A DNA stretch of 64,000 nucleotides, from NCBI GenBank assembly GCA_040507245.1, contig JBEVVH010000001.1, positions 1 to 64,000 of the forward strand, written 5' to 3'. Each line of letters opens with the position of its first letter. The stretch's first letter is position 1. This DNA is from Thiodiazotropha sp040507245. Its GTDB lineage: Bacteria > Pseudomonadota > Gammaproteobacteria > Chromatiales > Chromatiaceae. A program made the translations under genes and the position numbers. This document shows, piece by piece, positions 8,670-16,988 of the stretch. Under the pieces are notes generated by a model, which saw nothing but the letters and a program-made list of their open reading frames with translations, searched no databases and was not told the DNA's origin.

Positions 8670-9428
8670 TCAGCCCCGTGACTGGGAGGGTTTGGCGCTG
8701 TCACCACCCTGCACCAACTGATACAGCCGGGGGATGTCCAGCAACTGGACGTGTTTGCGTTCCACCTGAAGCAGTTGATCGTCCTGGAAACGGGTGAACA
8801 ACCGGCTGACTGTTTCGACTGCCAGTCCGAGGTAGTTGCCGATTTCATGTCGCGACATGCTGAGAAAGAAATCGCTGGCCGAGAATCCCCGCTGTTTGAA
8901 GCGCTCTGAGAAGCTCAGCAGAAAGGTTGCCAGTCGTTCCTCGGCGCTTTTCTTGCCCAGCAGGGTCAGCATTTCGGTATCCTGACCGATTTCGCGGCTG
9001 AGCAACCGGTACATCTGATGCTGCAGACTGGGCATGATTGAACTGAGGGATTCAAGCTGGGAGAAGGGGATTTCGCAGACTGCGGTGGTCTCCAGGGCGA
9101 CGGCCGAGCAGGTATGGTGATCATCCTGTATCGCATCGAGTCCGATCAACTCGCCGGGCAGATGGAACCCGAGGACCTGCTCGCCACCATCTTCGTTGGG
9201 GGTATAGGTCTTGACTGAACCGCTGGTGATCACACGCAGGCTGTGAAAGCGGTCGCCACCCCGGAAAAGATGGTCACCTCGATGATAGGGGCGTTCCCGT
9301 TTGATGATGCTGTCCAGGCGCTCCACGTCATCAGGTGTCAGTCCCATGGGGAGACAAAGCGTGGAGAGGCTGCAGTCTTTACAGGCGACTTTGATGTTTT
9401 CGAAAGAGACAACTTTTCTGTTAGTCAA
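8670..9428 (-). CDS. fnr: FNR-type oxygen-sensing transcription regulator (Crp/Fnr family)
   Basis: The 252-aa protein is an Fe-S oxygen sensor controlling anaerobic/microaerobic genes. Cys16, Cys19 and Cys25 (CKDCSLSTLC) and Cys118 (AVCEIPF) reproduce the CX2CX5C...C cluster ligands of E. coli FNR. The cyclic-nucleotide-like barrel is followed by a winged helix with recognition helix VETVSR, the FNR-specific E-SR pattern. I place the start at TTG 9428, seven bases after GGAG; an ATG at 9488 would add 20 residues absent from relatives. An FNR-like box lies upstream, suggesting autoregulation. Confidence 0.92.
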   Translation of the reverse strand: MTNRKVVSFENIKVACKDCSLSTLCLPMGLTPDDVERLDSIIKRERPYHRGDHLFRGGDRFHSLRVITSGSVKTYTPNEDGGEQVLGFHLPGELIGLDAIQDDHHTCSAVALETTAVCEIPFSQLESLSSIMPSLQHQMYRLLSREIGQDTEMLTLLGKKSAEERLATFLLSFSERFKQRGFSASDFFLSMSRHEIGNYLGLAVETVSRLFTRFQDDQLLQVERKHVQLLDIPRLYQLVQGGDSAKPSQSRG

Positions 9429-9826
9429 GAATATGCTCCAGCACAACGGGTGCGTACCTGCAACGGGGATGGTACACCTGCCAAACAATCACATCCTGGA
9501 GGCTCCCTGCAGGTGCGCCCGATGGGAACCATGCCTGATGGTCTGTCTGTTCCCGGTCTCCGACGCGTCGATCCTGTCCCTGTCGCACTGAAGGAGTACC
9601 AACTCATCGGAGCTATTCTTCCAGAAAATCTTTATGCAGATCAAGTCGTTTCGCTATTTTTATTAATCCTGGACAGGATTGGGCGAGTCTTGATCGGGGT
9701 GGATTACTGCCGCTTGGTCAGTGGTTGTCGATTTTGGGTAATGCATCCCATTTTGGGTTGCTTACACGACACATCCTGTCTGCCATGTGAGCCCTTCATG
9801 CTGAGGTATATGGAAGACCAGGCACA
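9429..9826. other. intergenic region upstream of fnr
   Basis: Nearly 400 bp without a supported gene. It holds an FNR-like box at 9631-9644 and an AT-rich patch at 9645-9670. Frames that are open here on the plus strand run antisense through fnr and show no protein-like composition. Confidence 0.5.
9631..9644 (-). promoter_or_regulatory. FNR/Anr-box-like site upstream of fnr
   Basis: Read on the minus strand the site is TTGAT-CTGC-ATAAA, matching TTGAT-N4-ATCAA at nine of ten positions. It lies about 200 bp upstream of the fnr start. The FNR encoded here has the standard recognition helix, so binding is plausible. No strong -10 box is visible at the spacing expected for a class II site. Confidence 0.4.
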
Positions 9827-9854
9827 AAAAAGCCGGCGTTGACGCCGGCTTTTT
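9827..9854 (-). terminator. intrinsic terminator of the sulfur globule protein gene
   Basis: A seven-bp G/C stem GCCGGCG/CGCCGGC with a TTGA loop is flanked by A-runs and T-runs on both sides, so it works in either direction. It begins 20 bases after the stop of the minus-strand sulfur globule gene. Confidence 0.9.
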
Positions 9855-9874
9855 CTCCGTCGTGACGGATCGGC

Positions 9875-10222
9875 TTACTGGGCAGGAGCCGGTGCCGGAG
9901 CAGCAGGTGCTGCCGGAGCCGGATAGCCGTAAGGAGCGCCGTAACCGTAAGGAGCGCCGTAGCCGTAAGGAGCGCCATAGCCATACGGGCCATAGCCATA
10001 ATAGTCGCGGTAGTAGTTGTTGCCACGACCATAGCCGGAACCACGAGCATTACCGTTCATGCCAAAGCTGAAATCACCGGAGCCGTCACCCCAGCCATCG
10101 CCCCAGCCGTCATTGTTCCAGCCGCGGTTACCGTTGCCCCAACCCGGACCCCACCAAGCGGAGGCACTGGTGGAAACGGCGACGAGTGCGGCGACACTCA
10201 GAACTTTAGCAAATTTCATCAT
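9875..10222 (-). CDS. sulfur globule envelope protein
   Basis: The 115-aa secreted structural protein resembles SgpA/SgpB (CV1/CV2) that coat periplasmic sulfur globules in Chromatiaceae. A signal peptide (KVLSVAALVAVSTSASA) is followed by a Gly/Trp/Asn-rich segment (WWGPGWGNGNRGW), a Tyr/Gly region (YYRDYYGYGPYGYG), three YGYGAP repeats and an unusual Pro/Ala tail (APAAPAAPAPAPAQ). The low-complexity Gly-Tyr composition is typical of this family. The ATG at 10222 follows GAGG by eight bases. Its own promoter and terminator flank it, indicating a monocistronic, probably highly expressed gene. It implies that sulfur is stored as periplasmic globules, then degraded by the dsr system encoded at 24-38 kb. 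Confidence 0.88.
   Translation of the reverse strand: MMKFAKVLSVAALVAVSTSASAWWGPGWGNGNRGWNNDGWGDGWGDGSGDFSFGMNGNARGSGYGRGNNYYRDYYGYGPYGYGAPYGYGAPYGYGAPYGYPAPAAPAAPAPAPAQ
9933..9986 (-). repeat. three 18-bp tandem repeats inside the sulfur globule gene
   Basis: Units at 9933-9950, 9951-9968 and 9969-9986 share the pattern ggagcgccgtarccgtaa and encode the repeated Tyr-Gly-Tyr-Gly-Ala-Pro segment. The third unit carries a few substitutions. Such in-frame repeats can change copy number by slippage. Confidence 0.85.
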
Positions 10223-10388
10223 GCTTTCTTCCTCTCAAAGATGGTTTCAATAACGACGTGATTTCTGAAACAAAACAACCCGTTTGTCAGGATCGGGAGG
10301 TGGAGGCGTTAGCCGCTCCTGGGCCAACCGTCGAAGGACTCTGGGTCATTCTTTTCAGTTAGTTGTTATTTGCGTGGTACGCCCATCG

Positions 10389-10416
10389 ATTATAGTCCTT
10401 GGGTGTTCAGATTCAA
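10389..10416 (-). promoter_or_regulatory. sigma70-like promoter of the sulfur globule protein gene
   Basis: On the minus strand TTGAAT (10411-10416) and a perfect TATAAT (10389-10394) are separated by 16 bp. The predicted leader is about 160 nt. No other candidate of this strength is seen upstream of the gene. Confidence 0.65.
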
Positions 10417-10430
10417 CCATGGATTGAATC
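10410..10430. promoter_or_regulatory. inverted repeat overlapping the -35 box (candidate operator)
   Basis: GATTCAA and TTGAATC form a perfect 7-bp inverted repeat with a 7-bp spacer, and the left arm contains the -35 hexamer. The geometry suits a dimeric regulator of the sulfur globule gene. The regulator is unknown. Confidence 0.4.
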
Positions 10431-10545
10431 AGGCAGGATTGCTCCGCTCGTGCCCTCCGAGATTGAGAGATAGGGGCGTATCTGATACTGTTTACTCCCG
10501 TCCATATTCCCATTTCCCGGCACTCTAACCTGGCAGCAGAACTCC

Positions 10546-12177
10546 ATGATCAGTTTCATTTTCATTACGGGCGGCGTTGTCTCTTCCCTGGGCAAAGGCA
10601 TTGCATCGGCATCACTCGCGGCACTCCTCGAGGCTCGCGGGCTCAACGTCACGATGATCAAATTGGATCCCTATATCAACGTGGATCCCGGCACTATGAG
10701 CCCTTTCCAGCACGGGGAGGTTTTTGTCACCGATGATGGGGCCGAAACGGACCTGGACCTGGGGCATTATGAGCGCTACATCCGCAGCACCATGGGCCGC
10801 AACAACAATTTCACCACCGGACAGATCTACGAAAGCGTGATCCGCAAGGAGCGCCGCGGGGACTATCTCGGCGGTACGGTCCAGGTCATTCCCCATATCA
10901 CCAACCAGATCAAGGAGAGCATCCTGCTGGGCGCCGCCGACAAGGATATCTGTCTGGTCGAGATCGGCGGCACCGTGGGCGATATCGAATCACTACCCTT
11001 CCTCGAGGCGATTCGCCAGATGGGGGTGGAGATGGGTCCGCAACGGACCATGTACATGCATCTCACCCTGGTGCCGTACATCAAGGCGTCCGGGGAGATC
11101 AAAACCAAGCCCACCCAGCACTCGGTCAAGGAGCTGCGCTCGATCGGCATACAACCGGATATCCTGGTATGCCGTTCCGAACAACCCTTGCCGGAAGGGG
11201 AACGGCAGAAGATCGCCCTGTTCACCAATGTGCCGGAGAGGGCGGTCATCTCTGCTGTGGATGCCGATTCCATCTACCGCATACCGGTATTGCTGCATGC
11301 CCAGGGCATGGACGAACTGGTGAATCAACGCTTCAATCTTGATCTGCCCCCGGCGGACCTGTCCGAGTGGCAGGCATTCCTCGACGGACTGGACAACCTC
11401 AAGGGTGAGGTACAGATCGCGATGGTAGGCAAGTATGTCCATCTCACCGAGGCCTACAAATCCCTTTCGGAGGCACTGGTGCATGCGGGCGTACACACCG
11501 GCAACAAGGTGGTCATCCACTATGTGGATTCCGAACAGATCGAAAAAAGCGGAACCGGAATCCTCGAGGGTATGGATGCCATCCTGGTGCCGGGTGGTTT
11601 CGGCAACCGCGGTGTGGAAGGTAAGATTGCCGCCGTTCAATATGCCCGTGAACAACGTGTGCCCTATCTTGGAATCTGTCTCGGGATGCAGGTGGCGGTG
11701 ATCGAATTCGCCCGTCATGTGGCCAATCTGGAGGGTGCCCACAGTACTGAGTTCGACCGCTCTTCGCCGAACCCCGTGATCGGTCTGATCACCGAATGGC
11801 TGAACGCGGATGGTAAGGTGGAAACCCGCAACGAACAGTCCGACATGGGCGGTACCATGCGCCTGGGGGGGCAGCAATGCCGCCTGCAGCCGAACAGCCT
11901 GACCCACCAGCTGTATGACAAAGATGTGATCGTTGAGCGCCACCGGCACCGTTACGAGTTCAACAACAGTTACCTGGATGACATCGTCACCGCAGGCATG
12001 AAGGTTTCGGGACGCTCGGTGGACGGACGACTGGTCGAGATTGTGGAGATCCCGGAACACCCCTGGTTCGTGGCCTGTCAGTTTCATCCGGAATTCACCT
12101 CGACCCCCCGCTACGGACATCCCTTGTTCTCCGGGTTTATCGAGGCTGCGCGACAACATCGGGATTCCCGGGCATGA
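10546..12177 (+). CDS. pyrG: CTP synthase
   Basis: The 543-aa enzyme aminates UTP to CTP with glutamine. The N-terminal synthetase domain begins with FITGGVVSSLGKGIASASLA and contains KLDPYINVDPGTMSP. The C-terminal class I glutamine amidotransferase domain contains the nucleophile motif YLGICLGMQ and the catalytic His-Glu in CQFHPEFTSTP. Length is standard. It overlaps kdsA by 4 bp. Confidence 0.98.
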   Translation: MISFIFITGGVVSSLGKGIASASLAALLEARGLNVTMIKLDPYINVDPGTMSPFQHGEVFVTDDGAETDLDLGHYERYIRSTMGRNNNFTTGQIYESVIRKERRGDYLGGTVQVIPHITNQIKESILLGAADKDICLVEIGGTVGDIESLPFLEAIRQMGVEMGPQRTMYMHLTLVPYIKASGEIKTKPTQHSVKELRSIGIQPDILVCRSEQPLPEGERQKIALFTNVPERAVISAVDADSIYRIPVLLHAQGMDELVNQRFNLDLPPADLSEWQAFLDGLDNLKGEVQIAMVGKYVHLTEAYKSLSEALVHAGVHTGNKVVIHYVDSEQIEKSGTGILEGMDAILVPGGFGNRGVEGKIAAVQYAREQRVPYLGICLGMQVAVIEFARHVANLEGAHSTEFDRSSPNPVIGLITEWLNADGKVETRNEQSDMGGTMRLGGQQCRLQPNSLTHQLYDKDVIVERHRHRYEFNNSYLDDIVTAGMKVSGRSVDGRLVEIVEIPEHPWFVACQFHPEFTSTPRYGHPLFSGFIEAARQHRDSRA

Positions 12178-13007
12178 AACTCTGTACTTTCGAAGCGGGG
12201 CTGGACCAGCCGCTGTTTCTCATCGCCGGGCCCTGCGTGATCGAAAGTGAGCAGCTCGTTATCGATACGGCGGGTGAACTGAAGGCCTTGTGCGGTGAGT
12301 TGGGCATCCCGTTCATCTACAAATCCTCTTTCGACAAGGCGAACCGGTCCTCAGTGGAGAGTTATCGGGGGCCGGGCATGGAGCAGGGCCTGCGGATCCT
12401 TGAAAAGGTGCGGGCAGAGATCGGTGTCCCGGTGCTGACCGATGTGCATGAAGATACTCCTCTGAACGAAGTCTCGGCCTGCGTGGACGTGCTGCAGACC
12501 CCGGCATTCCTGTGTCGGCAGACCAATTTTATCCAGCAGGTGGCCCGCCAGGGTTTGCCGGTGAACATCAAAAAGGGGCAGTTTCTGGCCCCCTGGGATA
12601 TGGTCAACGTGGTGGAGAAGGCCCGGGCGGCCGGAAACCCGCAGATCATGGTGTGTGAACGTGGTGTATCATTCGGCTATAACAATCTGGTGTCGGATAT
12701 GCGCTCCCTGGCGATCATGAGACAAACCGGTTGTCCTGTGGTCTACGATGCCACCCACTCGGTGCAATTACCCGGGGGGCAGGGCAAGAGTTCCGGTGGC
12801 CAGAGAGAATTTGTACCGGTATTGGCGCGCGCTGCTGTGGCGGCCGGGGTATCGGGATTGTTCATGGAAACCCATCCAAATCCGGATCAGGCTCTGAGTG
12901 ATGGTCCCAACGCCTGGCCGCTGCCGCGCATGCGTGACCTGTTGGAGACCCTGGTGGAGATGGACAGACTGGTTAAAGGCAAAGGCCTGGTTGAGACGCA
13001 GCTCTAG
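12174..13007 (+). CDS. kdsA: 3-deoxy-D-manno-octulosonate 8-phosphate synthase
   Basis: The 277-aa enzyme condenses phosphoenolpyruvate with arabinose 5-phosphate to Kdo-8-phosphate for lipopolysaccharide core. Family motifs are FLIAGPCVIES, YKSSFDKANRSS, DVHED, NIKKGQFLAPWDM and DATHSVQLPGG. The start shares the ATGA overlap with the pyrG stop. The order pyrG-kdsA-eno is common in gammaproteobacteria. Confidence 0.98.
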   Translation: MKLCTFEAGLDQPLFLIAGPCVIESEQLVIDTAGELKALCGELGIPFIYKSSFDKANRSSVESYRGPGMEQGLRILEKVRAEIGVPVLTDVHEDTPLNEVSACVDVLQTPAFLCRQTNFIQQVARQGLPVNIKKGQFLAPWDMVNVVEKARAAGNPQIMVCERGVSFGYNNLVSDMRSLAIMRQTGCPVVYDATHSVQLPGGQGKSSGGQREFVPVLARAAVAAGVSGLFMETHPNPDQALSDGPNAWPLPRMRDLLETLVEMDRLVKGKGLVETQL

Positions 13008-13012
13008 TGTAG

Positions 13013-13067
13013 AACCCGATACGGGTTGAACCACCTGGAACCGATCCTGTCACTCCCTATATGGGAG
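13013..13067. other. two short perfect hairpins between kdsA and eno
   Basis: AACCCG-ATA-CGGGTT (13013-13027) and CTCCC-TATAT-GGGAG (13053-13067). Neither has a T-run, so they are more likely attenuation or mRNA-processing structures than terminators. Confidence 0.4.
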
Positions 13068-13141
13068 AACCGGGGGTGGTGCAAATGCGCTGAAGGCCGG
13101 TTTGCAACAGAATTTAAAGCTAAAAATCATACGGAGTGACT

Positions 13142-14425
13142 ATGTCCGAAATCGTTGATGTTCGTGCACGAGAGATTCTCGATTCACGAGGAAATCCGAC
13201 CATCGAAGCCGATGTCATCACCGCGGAAGGTGCGATTGGACGGGCCATGGTGCCCTCCGGTGCGTCCACCGGATCCCGGGAAGCCCTCGAATTACGTGAT
13301 GGCGACAAGAGCCGATACCTGGGGAAGGGGGTGCTCAAAGCGGTCTCCCATGTCAACGGTCCGATTCGCGACGCGCTGATGGGTATGGACGCGGAGGATC
13401 AGGCCGGCATCGATCAATGCATGCTGGATCTGGATGGCACTGAAAACAAGGCCAAGCTAGGCGCCAATGCCCTGCTGGGTGTGTCCCTGGCCGCGGCCCA
13501 CGCCACCGCTCAGGAGCGGGCATTGCCCCTATATCGCTCACTTTCTGTGGGGCCATACCGGTTGCCGGTGCCAATGATGAATATCATCAATGGCGGGGCG
13601 CACGCGGATAACAGCGTCGATTTGCAGGAGTTCATGATTCTGCCGGTGGGCGCCGGATCCATCCGGGAAGCGGTGCGCTACGGCGCCGAGGTCTTCCACG
13701 CCCTGCAGAGTGTTCTCAAGGGACGGGGTATGGCCACCGCGGTCGGTGACGAAGGCGGCTTTGCCCCCAATCTTCCGTCCAACGAAGCGGCGATCGAGGT
13801 GATTCTCGAGGCGATCAACAAGGCCGGCTTCAGCGCGGGTAAGGACATTTACCTGGGGCTTGATGTCGCCAGCTCCGAATTCTACAAGGACGGGGTCTAC
13901 GACCTGGCCTCCGAGGGACGAAAGTTCAGTGCTGCGGAGTTCGCCGATTATCTCGCCGCCTGGGTGGACCAGTATCCCATCATCAGCATTGAGGATGGCA
14001 TGGATGAGAGCGATTGGGACGGTTGGAAGCTGTTGACCGAAAAGCTGGGTCAGCGGGTTCAGCTGGTGGGTGACGATCTGTTCGTCACTAATACCAAGAT
14101 CCTCAAACGGGGCATCGATGAGAATATCGCCAATTCGATCCTCATCAAGGTCAATCAGATCGGCACCCTGACCGAGACCCTGGACGCCATCGCGATGGCC
14201 CGGGACGCCGGTTACAGTTCGGTGGTCTCTCACCGCTCCGGTGAAACCGAGGATACCACCATCGCGGACCTGGTGGTGGCCACCGCGACAGGCCAGATCA
14301 AGACCGGTTCGCTTTCACGCTCCGACCGGGTGGCCAAGTACAACCAATTGATGCGTATCGAGGATCAACTGGGTGACGAAGCCGTATTCGCGGGTAAGGA
14401 CGCCTTTCCCGTTTCGATCACCTGA
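13142..14425 (+). CDS. eno: enolase (phosphopyruvate hydratase)
   Basis: The 427-aa glycolytic enzyme interconverts 2-phosphoglycerate and phosphoenolpyruvate. Visible motifs include ARQ-type start (VRAREILDSRGNPTIE), VPSGASTGSREALELRDGD, GDEGGFAPNL, the signature ILIKVNQIGTLTET and SHRSGETEDTTIADL. ATG 13142 is chosen because ACGGAG lies five bases upstream; a GTG six bases earlier is unsupported. Confidence 0.98.
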   Translation: MSEIVDVRAREILDSRGNPTIEADVITAEGAIGRAMVPSGASTGSREALELRDGDKSRYLGKGVLKAVSHVNGPIRDALMGMDAEDQAGIDQCMLDLDGTENKAKLGANALLGVSLAAAHATAQERALPLYRSLSVGPYRLPVPMMNIINGGAHADNSVDLQEFMILPVGAGSIREAVRYGAEVFHALQSVLKGRGMATAVGDEGGFAPNLPSNEAAIEVILEAINKAGFSAGKDIYLGLDVASSEFYKDGVYDLASEGRKFSAAEFADYLAAWVDQYPIISIEDGMDESDWDGWKLLTEKLGQRVQLVGDDLFVTNTKILKRGIDENIANSILIKVNQIGTLTETLDAIAMARDAGYSSVVSHRSGETEDTTIADLVVATATGQIKTGSLSRSDRVAKYNQLMRIEDQLGDEAVFAGKDAFPVSIT

Positions 14426-14472
14426 TCCGGGACGTCTGTCCTGACAGGGAAAGGTTGGGAGCGGCCTGATCC

Positions 14473-14760
14473 ATGCGTATCGTGATTGCTCTGCTCCCGG
14501 TATTGCTGTTGTTCCTGCAGTATCGCCTTTGGGTAGGTGAAGGCAGCCTGGCCGAGGTCAGTAATCTGAAGGTGGAGATCGAAGCGCTGCAGCAGGAGCT
14601 GGTAGGGCTGCGCAAGCGCAACCGTGCCCTGCAGGCGGAAGTCGAGGATCTACGCAGTGGTAAGGCCGCCATCGAGGAGCGTGCCCGCAGTGAGCTGGGA
14701 ATGATCAAGGAGGGTGAAACCTTCTATCAGGTGGTCACGCCGGACGAGGCCAAGCCATGA
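14473..14760 (+). CDS. ftsB: cell division protein FtsB (septum formation initiator)
   Basis: The 95-aa bitopic protein belongs to the FtsQLB divisome complex. One N-terminal membrane helix (IVIALLPVLLLFLQYRLW) is followed by a periplasmic coiled coil (LKVEIEALQQELVGLRKRN) and the conserved EERARSELGMIKEGETFYQVV. It overlaps ispD by 4 bp, the usual gammaproteobacterial arrangement downstream of eno. Confidence 0.96.
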   Translation: MRIVIALLPVLLLFLQYRLWVGEGSLAEVSNLKVEIEALQQELVGLRKRNRALQAEVEDLRSGKAAIEERARSELGMIKEGETFYQVVTPDEAKP

Positions 14761-15443
14761 CCCCCATACGCTATTGGGCCGTGGTCCCCGCCGCCGGTGT
14801 CGGACGGCGCATGGGCGGCGAGATTCCTAAGCAGTATCGTCTCCTCGCGGGACGAAGGGTCATCGATCACAGCCTGGCACGCCTGTTGCGTCACCCTCTC
14901 ATCAATACCGTGTTTGTCGCTCTGTCGGTGGAAGATGTCCACTGGGAGGATTGCGAGCATGCCCGGGATCCCCGGGTCATACGGGTGACCGGAGGAGAGG
15001 AGCGTTGTCATTCCGTCCTCAATGCCCTGCGAGTGGTGCTGGAACACGCGGCAGCGGATGACTGGGTGCTGGTCCACGATGCCGCACGTCCCTGTCTGGC
15101 CCATGAGGATCTCGATCGACTGATCGAACGGCTCAGTGAGCATCCGGTGGGTGGGCTGTTGGGAATACCCGTGACCGATACCATCAAAGAGGTCGATGTG
15201 GACGGGCAGGTCACAGGAACCCGGTCAAGGGATCGTCTATGGCGCGCCTTCACCCCGCAAATGTTCCGCCTGGGGTTGTTGACCGAAGCCCTGGAGCGGG
15301 TGATCGAGTCGGGTGGGCAGGTAACGGATGAGGCCAGTGCGCTGGAAGCATTGGGTCACCAGCCGCTGATGGTGGAGGGGTCCCCCGGGAACATCAAGAT
15401 CACCCGGCCGGAGGACCTGGCACTGGCCGAGTTCTACCTGTGA
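14757..15443 (+). CDS. ispD: 2-C-methyl-D-erythritol 4-phosphate cytidylyltransferase
   Basis: The 228-aa MEP-pathway enzyme activates methylerythritol phosphate with CTP. The nucleotide-binding start VVPAAGVGRRMGGEIPKQY is intact, and VHDAARPC and TPQMFRLGLL follow. It overlaps ftsB by 4 bp. Its usual partner ispF lies 1.5 kb downstream, split off by a convergent regulator gene. Confidence 0.97.
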   Translation: MTPIRYWAVVPAAGVGRRMGGEIPKQYRLLAGRRVIDHSLARLLRHPLINTVFVALSVEDVHWEDCEHARDPRVIRVTGGEERCHSVLNALRVVLEHAAADDWVLVHDAARPCLAHEDLDRLIERLSEHPVGGLLGIPVTDTIKEVDVDGQVTGTRSRDRLWRAFTPQMFRLGLLTEALERVIESGGQVTDEASALEALGHQPLMVEGSPGNIKITRPEDLALAEFYL

Positions 15444-15450
15444 CGATCGA

Positions 15451-16707
15451 TCAGGTGATTTTCAGCAACTCCCTCAGTTCCCTGATCTGATCCTTGGCAT
15501 TGTCCAGAATGTCGATCGAGTGGCGGGGAGTCAGCTTGCCCAGTGCGAGTTTGTGGAACGCGGGCACCAGGTCGAGTCGCGGCAGCCGGCTCATCATCGG
15601 TGTGCCTACAAAAGCGTGCAACTGGGCAACCACCACCAGATCCACGTAGTCCGGATCCTCGCTGATGTCCTCCATCCAGTCTTCGGCGTGCAGGGCGGCC
15701 TGGACGAAGTAGTCGGGAAACTCCCACTTTCTGAGCACCATCGCGCCGACTTCGGCCTTGAGATTTTTTATGACCCGGTCAAGCAGTTCCGGATTTTCTG
15801 ATAATTCGGGTTTGCTGCGGGCAGTTCCGAGAATTGCCAGTGCCCCGATATCGTGCAGCAAGCCGCACAGCAGGGCCTGATCCGGGGCCAGCCCCGGGGT
15901 GACGTTGGCCAGTTCGTGACAGATCGGCGCAACATAGCTGACATGTTTCCACAATTTCACCATGCGCTGTTTCAGCACTTCTGAGCGGCTGTGAAACAGC
16001 TTGCTTAGCGCGAAACTGATCACCAGGTTGTGGGTCACTGAACGTCCCAGGCGAGTTACCGCATCCGGCAGGTTGTCGATCTGTTTCTTTCCGCGATAGG
16101 CGGCACTGTTGACCACGTTGATGATTTTCGCCGCCACCGTGGGATCCGCCTGCAACACCCGGGCGATATCCTCGCTGTCGGTGTTGCTGTCCTGTATTAC
16201 CTTGGCAATGCGGATGGTGATGTCAGGCATGCTGGGCAGTTCCAGGGCGTTGTTGCTGATCGCCTCCTGAAACTCCCAGAACAGTGTGTCCTCCGGTCCG
16301 TCTGGATGGTCTGGTGAGACGGTTTTTTCGGAACGGTTCCGGGTCACCGGCGGCAGTTTTCGAATTGCTGTGTGCAGTTCCCGTGGGATGCACAGCACCG
16401 CCACGGCCGTGGCGCTGGAGACGTCCGCATGATGAGGGTTGGCTTCATTCAAAGGCAACCGATCGAGACGGCTGCCCGCCTGGTAGGAGACCTGCTTCCC
16501 CTCGGGGGTGGTGACGGTCACGCGTCCGTCCAGTAGATACAGTACCTGGTCGTCGCTGGCACCCTGGGTGACGATCCGGATACCCGCGTTGTGATGTTCC
16601 ACATGGGTTTCATCCAAAACGAACTCAAGAACCCGCTTTGGCAGGTTTCTGAACAGTTCGATCTCTTTGATCCGTTTGTTGGTAACCGCGCTGACTTGTT
16701 GAATCAT
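15451..16707 (-). CDS. HDOD-domain signalling protein with N-terminal cyclic-nucleotide-binding-like domain
   Basis: The 418-aa protein has a cNMP-binding-type beta barrel at about 20-120 (IVTQGASDDQVLYLLDGRVTVTTPEGKQV) and an HDOD domain at about 170-380 (LPSMPDITIRIAKVIQDSNTDSEDIARVLQADPTVAAKIINVVNSA, LLCGLLHDIGALAI). HDOD proteins lack phosphohydrolase activity and act as signalling scaffolds. The start ATG 16707 follows GGAAAG; an upstream ATG at 16812 would add a Pro/Gly-rich stretch unlike relatives. It is inserted antisense between ispD and ispF. Ligand and partner are unknown. Confidence 0.85.
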   Translation of the reverse strand: MIQQVSAVTNKRIKEIELFRNLPKRVLEFVLDETHVEHHNAGIRIVTQGASDDQVLYLLDGRVTVTTPEGKQVSYQAGSRLDRLPLNEANPHHADVSSATAVAVLCIPRELHTAIRKLPPVTRNRSEKTVSPDHPDGPEDTLFWEFQEAISNNALELPSMPDITIRIAKVIQDSNTDSEDIARVLQADPTVAAKIINVVNSAAYRGKKQIDNLPDAVTRLGRSVTHNLVISFALSKLFHSRSEVLKQRMVKLWKHVSYVAPICHELANVTPGLAPDQALLCGLLHDIGALAILGTARSKPELSENPELLDRVIKNLKAEVGAMVLRKWEFPDYFVQAALHAEDWMEDISEDPDYVDLVVVAQLHAFVGTPMMSRLPRLDLVPAFHKLALGKLTPRHSIDILDNAKDQIRELRELLKIT

Positions 16708-16988
16708 CTGATTTTGCTTTCCTGAATGGCTTGGAGCGCGAACCCCGGCAGGCATGCCAGGTGTTGACACACAACCGACAACGCCTGTCCAACCCTGTAA
16801 TTCCTTGATCAAACGATATGATTTCGCAGCGACCCTCCGGCAACCCTGCTGATTGATCTGAAGTCTCTACAGCGCGCTGAGTCTGTCCTGATACAATGCG
16901 GGACGCTACATAAGGAATTAGCGACCCAACCGGATGACTCTTTAACCTGCCCCCGGGTGGCGGATTTACAACCCAGAGAGGAACAACC

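Noticed and set aside
9243..9842. 199-codon plus-strand frame over fnr and its upstream region
   Set aside because: Partly antisense to fnr, mixed composition, no ribosome-binding site or motif.
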